A stretch of 55,718 nucleotides of DNA from a virus. Positions 4,845-13,700 of the stretch are shown in pieces; position 1 is the stretch's first letter, and every line of letters begins with the position of its first letter. The DNA is taken from positions 1 to 55,718 of the IMG/VR virus record IMGVR_UViG_3300047157_000003. One strand, 5' to 3'. Made by a program: the position numbers and the translations under genes. The notes under the pieces are model-generated. The model had not been told where the DNA came from. It ran no database searches and worked only from the letters and a program-made list of their open reading frames with translations.

Positions 4845-6380
4845 ATGGTAGCCTCACCTTACGCAAAATCAATTAGGTCAATGCCGTTTAGACAGCCTAG
4901 TTTTTCGTCTGGAATTATGCAACCTAGACCTAATTCTATATTTAATGATCCAAGAGGCCCACAACAGACTTTTAAAGACTATACTAGCGTTTTAGAACCA
5001 CTAAAGGGTATGTATTCAGATCGACTAGATGAAATTGTTTCTGCTCCTATTGAAAGTAAGTTAAAATACGATCCTACAACAATATACACTGACTCTAGTG
5101 GGGGGGAAATGGCTTATGCCGTAGATATAAACGGCAACGTTGATAAAACAAATTCTCTTAACGTAGGTGCGGCAGATAAAAGAAGGCAAGACAATTATCA
5201 AAAACGATTAGATGCCTATAATGCTCAGAAAGAATCATTAGGTGAAAATTTTACTTATGGTCAGCTAGAAAATTATAAATCTGATCAAAATCTTCAAGGA
5301 ATGAAGGATAAGTATTCAAACATAGACCAAGGATTTTTTGACTCTCCTGAATTTGAACATTTTAAAAGAGCAGGTGGTGGCGCAGGTACAAGGGATGTAC
5401 GTTTTAGTCCCTATTTTGGAAAGCAAGGATCAGGAAGCATTGGTGGACGACAAGATGAAATATATGAATCTTATTTAAATCGTGTAGGAAATACAGGTTA
5501 TCTTGAAGGTGGGCAAAATTTTGTTGCAAATGAAGGTTATGGTGTTAAACCTGATATGAGTGTTTCACTTACTAACAGACCTCAACCTAGTTTTACAAGA
5601 CCTCTTGGAAGCCCTTCTTTTGCAGATGCTTCTGGCGGTCAAGGAATTATGGGTAGACCGATGAGGCCACCACACAGTGGTTCGCATCTTCCAAACAATC
5701 CAATGAACCCTAATTATACTGGACCCAAGTTTGATCAATCTGCTTTTGATGAGTTTATGGGCGGATTAACTCAAGCTCAAAAAAATCTAGTAGGAAGTTA
5801 TGGTGCAAATCAAACGTACCAAGCGACTCAGCAGTATAGTAACCCGAACATGGGTATGGGTATTGGTGGTCAAAGACCTACAGGCATGGGAATGTTTGGT
5901 GGATTTCCTCAAAGACCTCCGCAAAGACCTCAAGGTATTATGGGTGGATTCGGAATGTTCAGGCCCCAGCAGCCAATGAATTATTCGGGTTATGGTGGAA
6001 TGCAGCGGCCCATGAATTATTCAGGATATGGAGGTATGCAGCGCCCGCAGCCAATGATGAATTATTCGGGTTATGGTATGCAGCGCCCGCAGCAGAATTA
6101 TGGAATGCAGCAGCCTATGAATTATTCGGGTTACGGACAGCAGCCAATGCAATCACCTTACCAGCAATACGGAATGATGGGTGGCGGATACCAGCAAAGT
6201 CCTTATCAACAGCCTTATCCCCAGCCGCAACAATACGGCGGATACGGAATGAGTCAGAGTTATGGTGGTCAGAGTAGTTTTGCCCCGATGTCGAACCCGT
6301 ACCAGCCGCAGCAGTATGGTAACTCGAACAATTTCTCAGGTTATGGAATGCAGCAAGGCCCGTTTGGCGTAGCGCGTTAA
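4845..6380 (+). CDS. Low-complexity, prion-like Tyr/Gly/Gln/Pro/Met-rich protein, 511 residues
   Basis: The N-terminal half (to about residue 290) looks mostly soluble and disordered, with short ordered islands. The C-terminal 190 residues are low-complexity, with repeats of MNYSGYG and MQRPQ and very high Tyr, Gly, Gln, Pro and Met. Such composition is typical of prion-like or phase-separating domains and of some virion fibres. The gene stands alone on the plus strand, with a possible extended -10 (TGGTATAAC) at about 4809-4817 and a GGAG ribosome site. Its end overlaps the convergent gene by 4 nt. The context gives no function; a virion or DNA-organising role is speculative. Confidence 0.8.
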   Translation: MVASPYAKSIRSMPFRQPSFSSGIMQPRPNSIFNDPRGPQQTFKDYTSVLEPLKGMYSDRLDEIVSAPIESKLKYDPTTIYTDSSGGEMAYAVDINGNVDKTNSLNVGAADKRRQDNYQKRLDAYNAQKESLGENFTYGQLENYKSDQNLQGMKDKYSNIDQGFFDSPEFEHFKRAGGGAGTRDVRFSPYFGKQGSGSIGGRQDEIYESYLNRVGNTGYLEGGQNFVANEGYGVKPDMSVSLTNRPQPSFTRPLGSPSFADASGGQGIMGRPMRPPHSGSHLPNNPMNPNYTGPKFDQSAFDEFMGGLTQAQKNLVGSYGANQTYQATQQYSNPNMGMGIGGQRPTGMGMFGGFPQRPPQRPQGIMGGFGMFRPQQPMNYSGYGGMQRPMNYSGYGGMQRPQPMMNYSGYGMQRPQQNYGMQQPMNYSGYGQQPMQSPYQQYGMMGGGYQQSPYQQPYPQPQQYGGYGMSQSYGGQSSFAPMSNPYQPQQYGNSNNFSGYGMQQGPFGVAR

Positions 6381-6700
6381 TTTTCTCTAGGCAGCTCGTA
6401 TTTATCTTTAATCTTTACGATTGCTTTTTCAGAAGTATGTATAACTGCTGATATTTCTTTAATCCCGAAGCCCCGAAGCAACAGCATATTTATTGTAGTT
6501 GCTTGCTTTGTAAGGGCTTTCGGCTCTTTTTCACTGATTTCATCTTTAACGATGTGAAACGATGCTCTTCTTTTTTTATAGTTAGGCGATATTGAATCAA
6601 GCTTTGGGTTAGCTTTGCGATCTTTCTTCATTTGAATTTCCCAAAGCTGCTTATAGACATCTTGATACTTATCAACAACTTTTTGTGGAATTTTATCCAT
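6377..6700 (-). CDS. Small basic protein with helix-turn-helix-like C-terminus
   Basis: The protein has 107 residues from ATG 6700, which overlaps the upstream stop as TAATG; a GTG at 6709 would add three residues. The N-terminal part is highly basic. The C-terminal stretch LLLRGFGIKEISAVIHTSEKAIV resembles a sigma-70 region 4 or LuxR-type helix-turn-helix (GxxxxEIAxxxxxSxxxV). A DNA-binding or transcription role is plausible. It is the last gene of the leftward replication-side operon here and runs into the convergent gene at 4845. Confidence 0.65.
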   Translation of the reverse strand: MDKIPQKVVDKYQDVYKQLWEIQMKKDRKANPKLDSISPNYKKRRASFHIVKDEISEKEPKALTKQATTINMLLLRGFGIKEISAVIHTSEKAIVKIKDKYELPREN

Positions 6701-6927
6701 TAGTCCCACCTAGCATCGCCTTTAAGAACAACTGCATTGCCTACAATGCCCGTTCCATAAGTTTCAGATGCTTCCTTATTATAGTCTAGTCCTTTCAATA
6801 ACCCTTCTTCATTAACGAGGATTTGAATATCTTCATGAATAGGTGAACGAACCATTTCAACATACCCATCTACAAGAGACTGCGCCTCTTCCAATGTGGG
6901 TTTCTTATCTTTAAAAATGTGAATCAT
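6700..6927 (-). CDS. DUF3846-family protein
   Basis: The sequence has the DUF3846 pattern: LVDGYVEMVRSP, then ILVNEEGLLKGLDYNKEAS and GIVGNAVVLKGD. The family is common in phages and plasmids, sometimes linked to ArdA-like antirestriction proteins, but its activity is not established. I chose ATG 6927 (75 residues) because a strong AAGGAG site lies upstream; a longer frame to 6960 lacks one. A promoter with TTGACA at 6979 lies upstream. Confidence 0.8.
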   Translation of the reverse strand: MIHIFKDKKPTLEEAQSLVDGYVEMVRSPIHEDIQILVNEEGLLKGLDYNKEASETYGTGIVGNAVVLKGDARWD

Positions 6928-6949
6928 TTTATTTCTCCTTAAAGATGGG

Positions 6950-6979
6950 ATTATTGCCATAATTTCCCACGATTGTCAA
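6950..6979 (-). promoter_or_regulatory. Promoter for the DUF3846 operon
   Basis: Minus strand: TTGACA (6979-6974, overlapping the primase stop codon), a 17-18 nt spacer containing GTGGGAAATTATGG, then CAATAAT (6956-6950). The spacer resembles the TGGGATTAT element found at other early promoters here. Confidence 0.5.
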
Positions 6980-9189
6980 ATGTTATCTCGACCTGTTTGA
7001 CGCTCATACTCACCTCTAGCGAGTGATCCATCCATAGCACCAAGCCACTTTTCTTCCCCACCTGTTGATAGTGCATACTTTCGTATCATTCCCATAGCGA
7101 GAGCTTCAGTAACGGCTTTTTTGATAGTTGTTTGACCGCCTGCGCCTTGCAAATAGACAACGCAAGGCTCAATAGCTTCCGACTCACGAATAGCATGGAA
7201 TATACCACTATTGACACCACCATGTGTAACAGCACGACCATCTAATTCTCTAATTCTAACAAACTCAACAATATGCGATAGTCTATCCCGAACAGATTGT
7301 GACATCGTTATAGATCGGACATCTTGTGACCTATCTTCGAGTAGGCCAGTGTTAGGATTACGGATAAAATGCCTAATATCTCTATTTGCAGGACCATTTG
7401 ACTTAACGACAGCTCCATCAAACACACCATTACGCGTATATTCTACATTAAGATCACGACAGCGTTGTTTTCCTGTACCTTCATCTACAGACCAGACCGC
7501 AAATGCAGACCGAACGCCATCAACAATAGCAGAAGTACCCCGAATAAGACTACGCGCTTGTTCTGGTGTTGTAACTGGATCGTTGTCTTTGATCTTTGCC
7601 ATATGGTGATTAACCATAACAGTAGCACCAGTTTCAGTAGCCATCTGTGCAAGTAAACTCATGAATGCAGCTCCTGCCGCCGGATCGGCGTTTACATCTG
7701 CGTGAACAAACGAGGCCATAGGGTCAATTACGATTAGCTTTAATGTTTCCATCTCTAGCATCTGATCATAAATCCGCGAGAACTCTTCGCCCATCAAATA
7801 TGTATTGTCGAACTTCTGCATGATAGGAAACACACCACCAAGGTTTGGCAATGGAAGCACACGCAACTTATGGCTGTAGACTTCTCTATGCCTTTGAGGG
7901 TCAAGGCGCGAAATACGTCTGTGCATTTCGTCTTTGTCATCTTCTGCTGTAATTAATATGACATCGCCGTGTTCTGCTACGAGGCCACCAAAAGCAGACT
8001 GCATAGATGTACCTGACGCAACCTTCATAGCCAAATCAAGTGTCATCATGCCCTTACCGCTATCTCCTGCCGCCGCAAATACACACGGAACTCCAAGAGG
8101 TATTGTATCACCAATAAGAAACTTTTGCTCAGGCACTGACCCGACAAAGTATTGGTCAACTAACAGGCTTTCATCAAGTAAGTTAATTGGTTTCTTTACA
8201 CTTCTCTCGTTCTTCTTGAGCATCTTCTCAATGTTAAAGTTTTCTTCCACGGCATCAGCGGCATCCCACTTTTCAGACTTAGTGGTAGGTATTTTAAGAA
8301 TTATTGTAGACTTTACGCCTGCTTCTTTAGCTTGAGCTTCAACAATAGAAGCAAGCTTCTTGCCTGCGGCGTCATTATCAGGCCACAATATCAGCTCTTT
8401 TCCTTTTAGCGGCGTGAAATCAAACTTATATGCTGTGTTTTCTGACAACATGCCAGCACCGCCAATTGTGCAAGTTGCTACATACCCAAGAGACGTAAGT
8501 GCATCAGCGCATTTCTCGCCTTCAACCCAAATAACTTTGTCTGAATCCAAAATGTTCGGGATATTGTATAAAGGTCTAGGTTCTGGAATGCCTTGGCGAC
8601 CTTCCATAAACTGACGAAACTGCTTTTTAGGCTTACCAGATGCGTCGAGTATCAGTTCACCTTGTGCGTTTTTCTCAAAATACTTACGAACTGATACAAT
8701 AACTATGCCATTTTCGTCGGTATAGTTGTATTCATCTTCAAAATCTGTGCTTGAGTTGATGCTCATGCTCTTTTGTTGCTGTGGAAATCCCTGCTGCGCA
8801 GTTGTAACTGCAAAGTTTGACGGATTGTTCGGCTTAACAATGTTTTCTGGCGGGGCAACATAGTCTGGGCTTATGTATTCCTTAAAGTATTCAACGCATT
8901 CAGCCAATGTATAGCCGCGACCTTCTTTGAATATCTTGCATATGCCCCCGACACCTTCACCTGATTCGAAATCTTTTCCGTTTAAGAACCAAGGACTTTG
9001 CATATCTATGTTGATAACCATAGACTTTCCTGCCTCACCACGAAGCGATCCAATATAAAACTCTTTGCCCCTTTGAACGCCTTCTGGGTATGTATCTATC
9101 AATGTTTGTAGCTGTACGCTACGAGGCACTTCTCTCGAAATACGCTCGGCTACATCTTTAGGTGACTTGCCAACGCTCAGTATATTCAT
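6976..9189 (-). CDS. Primase-helicase: TOPRIM domain plus RepA/DnaB-type AAA ATPase
   Basis: Bifunctional replication protein of 737 residues. A TOPRIM primase-like region carries VEGEKCADAL (about residue 222) and the acidic LWPDNDAAG (about 271). A RecA-fold helicase of the AAA_25/RepA type follows, with Walker A AAGDSGKG (about 380), the acidic Walker B LIVIDPMASFVHAD (about 495) and a VNHHMAK sensor. It probably unwinds the fork and primes or regulates priming. I take ATG 9189, which overlaps the nuclease stop as ATGA and has a GGGGAG site. No N-terminal zinc-binding domain is obvious. No DNA polymerase gene is seen nearby, so host polymerase is the likely partner. Confidence 0.85.
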   Translation of the reverse strand: MNILSVGKSPKDVAERISREVPRSVQLQTLIDTYPEGVQRGKEFYIGSLRGEAGKSMVINIDMQSPWFLNGKDFESGEGVGGICKIFKEGRGYTLAECVEYFKEYISPDYVAPPENIVKPNNPSNFAVTTAQQGFPQQQKSMSINSSTDFEDEYNYTDENGIVIVSVRKYFEKNAQGELILDASGKPKKQFRQFMEGRQGIPEPRPLYNIPNILDSDKVIWVEGEKCADALTSLGYVATCTIGGAGMLSENTAYKFDFTPLKGKELILWPDNDAAGKKLASIVEAQAKEAGVKSTIILKIPTTKSEKWDAADAVEENFNIEKMLKKNERSVKKPINLLDESLLVDQYFVGSVPEQKFLIGDTIPLGVPCVFAAAGDSGKGMMTLDLAMKVASGTSMQSAFGGLVAEHGDVILITAEDDKDEMHRRISRLDPQRHREVYSHKLRVLPLPNLGGVFPIMQKFDNTYLMGEEFSRIYDQMLEMETLKLIVIDPMASFVHADVNADPAAGAAFMSLLAQMATETGATVMVNHHMAKIKDNDPVTTPEQARSLIRGTSAIVDGVRSAFAVWSVDEGTGKQRCRDLNVEYTRNGVFDGAVVKSNGPANRDIRHFIRNPNTGLLEDRSQDVRSITMSQSVRDRLSHIVEFVRIRELDGRAVTHGGVNSGIFHAIRESEAIEPCVVYLQGAGGQTTIKKAVTEALAMGMIRKYALSTGGEEKWLGAMDGSLARGEYERQTGRDNI

Positions 9190-9974
9190 TGATCTGCTCC
9201 CCAACAAGTTTCCCTAAACTCACAAAACTTACAAAGAAAGAAATCTTTGGTGTGAGCAATACGAGGTAGAATGTCACCTGCTTTTGCCGCAGTCAAGATA
9301 TTCACTGCCTTGTCGCTTGCCTCTTGAGCCAACTTCTTATTGTAAGGTACAAGCTCATAGTATATTTCAGACGTGTTTTTATTAATAACAGTAAACAAAG
9401 CAGGATGCTCATAAAGCTCCATATAAGTCTGGTATAGTGCAAGTTGAGTAGCATACACTGGATTTGCCTTAGCTACACCATGACGAACAAACGCCTTAAA
9501 TTTATTATCATTTGCTGACTTACATTCCCAAAGAGCAGGGTAGCCCATTTCAACAGGACCATCACAAATTACGCCATCTATATGACCGCGAATCTCTCCA
9601 TCCGCTATAGAAAACCCAAACTGCTTTCCATCTTTGTGTTCTGTACGCAAATCAAATCCTGCATCTCGCAACCATTTTGACGCATATTCTTCTATCTCAT
9701 GACCGAACTGAAAGATACGCAAAGTTCTTGCGCTAAATGCTTTGTCCGCATCAATCGTGTAGTTTAAATAACGATATTGTATTTTACGCTGACATTCATC
9801 ACCAATGCTTGACGCACCGATATACTTGCGTCTCTCCCTTTTTTCTTCATTCGCAACAATCGCATCATCTACGACCTTAGTAATACTATCTGCTACAGGA
9901 TTTTCATTAGAATGGGATTGAAGTAGAAGGCCAAGCGCCTGTTGACTTATAGTAGATTTCTTCGAGTTTCCCAA
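9186..9974 (-). CDS. PD-(D/E)XK nuclease, Cas4/RecB-like, with probable Fe-S cluster
   Basis: This 262-residue protein has the PD-(D/E)XK core GHIDGVI followed by ALWECKSAN (about residues 131-153). One N-terminal Cys (IGDECQRK, about 56) and three C-terminal Cys (CKFCEFRETC, about 247-256) match the four-cysteine Fe-S arrangement of Cas4 and AddB-type nucleases. Family members resect DNA ends with 5'-to-3' polarity, which suits recombination or replication alongside the annealing ATPase at 12836. Its stop overlaps the primase start and its start overlaps the upstream gene by 68 nt. A CRISPR role is not suggested, as no array or other cas gene is present. Confidence 0.85.
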   Translation of the reverse strand: MGNSKKSTISQQALGLLLQSHSNENPVADSITKVVDDAIVANEEKRERRKYIGASSIGDECQRKIQYRYLNYTIDADKAFSARTLRIFQFGHEIEEYASKWLRDAGFDLRTEHKDGKQFGFSIADGEIRGHIDGVICDGPVEMGYPALWECKSANDNKFKAFVRHGVAKANPVYATQLALYQTYMELYEHPALFTVINKNTSEIYYELVPYNKKLAQEASDKAVNILTAAKAGDILPRIAHTKDFFLCKFCEFRETCWGADQ

Positions 9975-10143
9975 TGTTTATCTCCTTAGTTAGCGGTGTT
10001 GATTCCTGTATTGCAAATATTAGTGTTTGTACTTCTTCTTCTGTGAGGTCACAAAACCTCTTATCCCAACCATACTTACCTAATACGAACGCCAACTCTT
10101 TCATTGGCGGTAGTGCTGTTGGTGCATTACTTGCTGCTGTCAA
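9907..10143 (-). CDS. Small hypothetical protein in the replication block, 78 residues
   Basis: The sequence is LxxELAFVLGKYGWDKR followed by LTEEEVQTLIFAIQE, helical and soluble, and starts with an ATGA-type overlap on the upstream gene. The C-terminal part overlaps the nuclease start by 68 nt in a different frame. No known family recognised. Confidence 0.6.
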   Translation of the reverse strand: MTAASNAPTALPPMKELAFVLGKYGWDKRFCDLTEEEVQTLIFAIQESTPLTKEINIGKLEEIYYKSTGAWPSTSIPF

Positions 10144-10445
10144 TGTACTGTCTCCTCATTTAAGTCGAACAAATCTATGACATCATCAATGTCATCAGGA
10201 TTTATTTCGCTGTTTCTAAACCCAATGTTTATAACTTCTTCACCTTTAACTCTGATACTTGCGGTACCAAACAGGACAATACTCTTGGCCTCTTCAATGT
10301 GATCGTTGATTTTTTCATTCGCAGAAGCTTTTATTTCTTCAATATTGCTTGAGTCTTTAACCCAACAAATCATTTCGTATTCACAAGTTTCAACTTTATC
10401 GTCTTCTTTTTCAGCAAGCATAAGATACATTTCAAATCTCGGCAT
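10140..10445 (-). CDS. Hypothetical acidic protein, 101 residues
   Basis: Lies directly after the helicase gene (start 1 nt from its stop). It is strongly acidic with alternating beta and helical stretches (YEMICWVKDSSNIEEIKASA). The acidic ending (PDDIDDVIDLFDLNEE) could mimic DNA or bind a partner, which is speculation. No recognised family. Confidence 0.65.
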   Translation of the reverse strand: MPRFEMYLMLAEKEDDKVETCEYEMICWVKDSSNIEEIKASANEKINDHIEEAKSIVLFGTASIRVKGEEVINIGFRNSEINPDDIDDVIDLFDLNEETVH

Positions 10446-12129
10446 CTATTCAGTCCCTGTTAATTTTTTAACTTGTTCTGAAATTATCTTATCAATCTTT
10501 TGCTTGTTCCAATAGTACCCTAAGCAACAACCTGCCTTATACTTTGTCCAAGAGAAATCAATCGCACTGATTTGTACGCCATTTTTGCGTAAATGTTCTT
10601 TCTGTTTGTCAGTAGCTGCTTGGTTTAACCAACGCTTAGTTTTATTAGCCGCGTTGCTGTCTTCGATCTCACGAAGGAAATCGTCGCCTGCCGCCATCGC
10701 TTGTACCTTCTCACCGATAGAAACCACTCTAGGACGCCCATTCTGCGCCTTCACGATAGCTATCCAGTATTCTCCGATATTACCCACCAAAGTAAACCCA
10801 CTGAAGCCCATAGCCATCATAGCGTTTCCGTTACCAAATGGATCAATCCACATAAACGGAGACAACTTCATCAAGTCATACTCAGTCATAACAAAGCTAT
10901 CTAATGCTTCTTTAACTTTTTTCTGGAACTCATGCTCACAGATAGGACATATGCGCGTATTTGCAGATACTTCACTTCCGCAATCAGGACATATCTTGGT
11001 AGGTGCTTCACCGCCCTCAGTCTTGTGCGCGCCATCTAAGTTAGCTGTTTCGTCCAACCCACCATGCGTAATGATAGATGTTCCAAAATCCATAACAATA
11101 CAGTCTGTTTTAACAATATTTGGATATAGCTCTGGATCAAGTATTCTTAGACCCCTGCCTATCATCTGAACCATTGTGCCTTTTTGCGAGCATGGCCTAG
11201 TTAAGATAACGCAAGATACTGGTGGGGCATCAAACCCTTCTGTCAGCACGGCAACGTTTACGATTACTTGTAAGTCGCCAAACTCCAAATCATGTAGCAT
11301 CTGTGCGCGTTCGTCTTTGTCTGTCTCTCCAGTAACAAAGTTTGCCTTTATTCCAGAGTTTACAAAAGAATCGCAAACATGTTCGGCATGTGAAACTGTA
11401 GAGCAAAACACAACAGTTTTTCTTCCAGATGCTTTTGCTTTCCACTCAGATACAATCCTATCATTAATCACCTGTCGATCCATGATAGCCGCAACTTCTT
11501 CCATATCGTATTCTTTGCCGCGCTTAGTTACGTTATCAAGTTGCTCACCAACGCCAAGATCAATCACGAATGATTTAGGACGCACTAAAAATCCTTCACG
11601 AATTAAAGTTGCTAATTCAATCTGATGTGCGCAATTATTGAATACAGACCGCAAACCTTTGCCATCGCCACGGTTTGGCGTAGCTGTAAAGCCCACGATC
11701 TCTGCGCTGTCATTGTCTTCAAGAACAGCGTTAATAACTTTCATGTAAGTTGGTGCGGCTGCATGGTGGCCTTCATCAACTACAACCATATCAAACATTG
11801 GGCGATCTCGTAAGGTTTCTGTCCCTCGACATTGTTTGAACCATTGAGAACACGGCTTCGCCATCCCAATGTTTAACGGTGCCATTAACAATGCTTGTTG
11901 TAATATACGGATTGACCTTCTCAAATTTCGCTTTGTTTTGCGAAACGAGTTCGTCACGATGCTGTATTACTAAAATTCTTCTGCCTTTTTCATGTCTCTT
12001 ACCAACCAAAGCAGAAAGCATAATTGTTTTGCCTGCTCCTGTAGGAGCGACGATTAGGGTATTACCGTGTTTGTCTAATGCGTTACACGCGTCAGAAACG
12101 GCTACCTCTTGGTAAGGACGTAATATCAT
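10446..12129 (-). CDS. DEAD/DEAH superfamily II helicase, frameshifted
   Basis: Two frames make one helicase of about 560 residues. The N-terminal frame (12129-11791) carries LRPYQ (Q motif) and motif I APTGAGKT. The C-terminal frame (to 10446) carries motif II VVDEGHH, motif III FTATPNR, and the SF2 second RecA domain with ILTRPCSQKG and QMIGRGLR. A C-terminal CPDCG...CPICE zinc ribbon (about 345 residues into the second frame) may bind DNA. The frames join near 11825, at a GGG run, if one G is extra: TMSR then TETLRDRP. This looks like a sequence error. It probably drives strand separation or fork restart within the replication module. Confidence 0.8.
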
Positions 12130-12142
12130 AATAAACCTATTT

Positions 12143-12195
12143 GCTAGAATAGTTGGGGGGATTGTGGCGCACGGCCCCCCTGTCCGTGTTCTAGC
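12143..12195 (-). other. Nested stem-loop in the helicase leader
   Basis: GCTAGAA (12143-12149) pairs with TTCTAGC (12189-12195), and inside it GGGGGG (12155-12160) pairs with CCCCCC (12175-12180). On the minus strand the right arm is the TTCTAGCAAA box used at early promoters. The structure lies between the SSB-like gene and the helicase start, so it could terminate, attenuate or process the message. Confidence 0.6.
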
Positions 12196-12221
12196 GGGTG
12201 CAGATAGACCCTGCCACTAGA

Positions 12222-12836
12222 TTAACTTTGCGCCCAAGAAGGTACTGCACCAGTTGGTTGCGGACTTGCCGCTTGTGGTGCTGTGTTGGCAACAGGCGCT
12301 GAACCCTGCTGTGCCACTCCTTGAGTAAAGAACTCTCTGTTATCGGGTGTTAGTGCCGCCATAAGCTGATTGCTATCGGCGTAACCATTAGTACCCTTCT
12401 TGATACCGATTTTCGCACAAATTTCCAATGTATTCAAGTCTGCCATACCTGTAATGTTTCGGTTTTGCTGTGCTTGTGGTGTCATATCAGATGGTAAGAT
12501 ACCTCTCGCGCTCTCAACAATACTCTTTAATGTGCGCAAACCAATTTCTTTTGCCAATGGCATACCACTTTGACCTAGCTTATCGCCATCAACGAATACG
12601 CTGTGCCAAAACTTTCTGCGGTCATACTCGCCACCGATAATAGTAAATTCAAGGTTCATCCACTTTGCAGATGTACTTGCAGACTTTTTAAACCAAGCCC
12701 CTTGTCCAAACTCAGGGATTTCAATGTCGCCCGGCTGTACTAATACAATCGCACGAACCACTGCTCCTTTTGGGATAAGTGTGAATTCTTGGTTTTGTGG
12801 GTTTTCGTCTTGTGGAACGTTATTTAAATTAAGCAT
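12222..12836 (-). CDS. Probable single-stranded DNA-binding protein (DUF669-like partner of Sak4)
   Basis: The 204-residue protein has a beta-rich N-terminal two thirds (FTLIPKGAVVRAIVLVQPGD, then WMNLEFTIIGGEYDRRKFW) like the DUF669 type proteins that usually lie next to Sak4 recombinases. The C-terminal 40 residues are disordered and rich in Ala, Gln and Pro, ending PSWAQS. An SSB-like tail fits, though it lacks the acidic tip of bacterial SSB. Its start overlaps the Sak4 stop (nt 12836), so the two are co-translated. Binding of single-stranded DNA is inferred from context and layout. Confidence 0.65.
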   Translation of the reverse strand: MLNLNNVPQDENPQNQEFTLIPKGAVVRAIVLVQPGDIEIPEFGQGAWFKKSASTSAKWMNLEFTIIGGEYDRRKFWHSVFVDGDKLGQSGMPLAKEIGLRTLKSIVESARGILPSDMTPQAQQNRNITGMADLNTLEICAKIGIKKGTNGYADSNQLMAALTPDNREFFTQGVAQQGSAPVANTAPQAASPQPTGAVPSWAQS

Positions 12837-13699
12837 TATGCTTCTCCTTCGCTAGAGTTTTGTGTTGTTGGATCAACAAAGATTAATTCTTTGTCAGTTT
12901 TGTGACCACCGCTACTCATTTTATCCATGAGTTTTCCTAAGTGTGGCTCTTCAATTACATCAAGCCTACCAGAGCGATCCTTTGCAGGATAGCCCCATTC
13001 ATTTAAAGGCTGACATACAAATGCACGATACTGTCCATGATCACCTGTCAAGATAGACATAGTGATAACTTCGTCAACAATTCCGGGCAATTCTCTTCCA
13101 GTTTTACTACCTTCAATTTGAAGATGGTACTGTTTTCTTCCGTAATCATCTGTGACTTCATCAAGAATACCTACAAACACAACGTTCTTAGAGCGAATGT
13201 GCTGTATGTGAGTAAGCCAAGACATCATTTCACGACCATGTAAACCATACGCGGCTCGTGTATCTAATTTACCAGAACGTTCTGATCTGACTTCTGGTTG
13301 TTGCAAACACCATTGAAAACAAAGACGACCTGCAACAGTAATCGAATCTACAAATAGAGTGTCATACTTCTGCCAAACGTCAGCGCCATCGCCATACATC
13401 TGCTCAACATAGTTATAATGTGATTCGCTGTAAGGCTGATCTTCTGCCAATGATGGGTTAGGACCACCTAAGAAACACGCTAAATCACGACATTCTGCCC
13501 AAGTTCGCGGACGAACAACATCAATAGCGCAACCTTCAATAGCTGCATCCCCTGCTTCTAAATCCATAAACAATGTTGTGTTAGGATTAAGTGTACGAGC
13601 AAGTGTAGTTTTACCTACACCGCTTGCACCACATACTACGATCTTGTGACCCTTCTTTTCGGCAAGTCTCTGATCGGCTGTAATAATTTGTAAAGCCAT
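12836..13699 (-). CDS. Sak4-type RecA-like annealing ATPase
   Basis: A 287-residue P-loop ATPase: Walker A GASGVGKT (about residues 24-31), Walker B TLFVDSI (about 114-120), and no other fused domain. Length and motif spacing fit the AAA_24/Sak4 recombinase family, which promotes single-strand annealing and recombination in phages, normally with an SSB-like partner gene, as here at 12222-12836. It probably works with the Cas4-like nuclease (9186) to recombine genome ends or repair forks. The first gene of the operon starts at 14099. Confidence 0.85.
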   Translation of the reverse strand: MALQIITADQRLAEKKGHKIVVCGASGVGKTTLARTLNPNTTLFMDLEAGDAAIEGCAIDVVRPRTWAECRDLACFLGGPNPSLAEDQPYSESHYNYVEQMYGDGADVWQKYDTLFVDSITVAGRLCFQWCLQQPEVRSERSGKLDTRAAYGLHGREMMSWLTHIQHIRSKNVVFVGILDEVTDDYGRKQYHLQIEGSKTGRELPGIVDEVITMSILTGDHGQYRAFVCQPLNEWGYPAKDRSGRLDVIEEPHLGKLMDKMSSGGHKTDKELIFVDPTTQNSSEGEA

Positions 13700-13700
13700 A

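Noticed and set aside
9186-9974. Cas4-like nuclease as sign of a CRISPR adaptation module
   Set aside because: No cas1/cas2 or array; phage Cas4-like nucleases are common in recombination modules.
11791-11957. Programmed frameshift in the helicase gene
   Set aside because: The shift needs a +1 change at a GGG run without a slippery site or stimulatory structure; a sequencing error is the simpler explanation.
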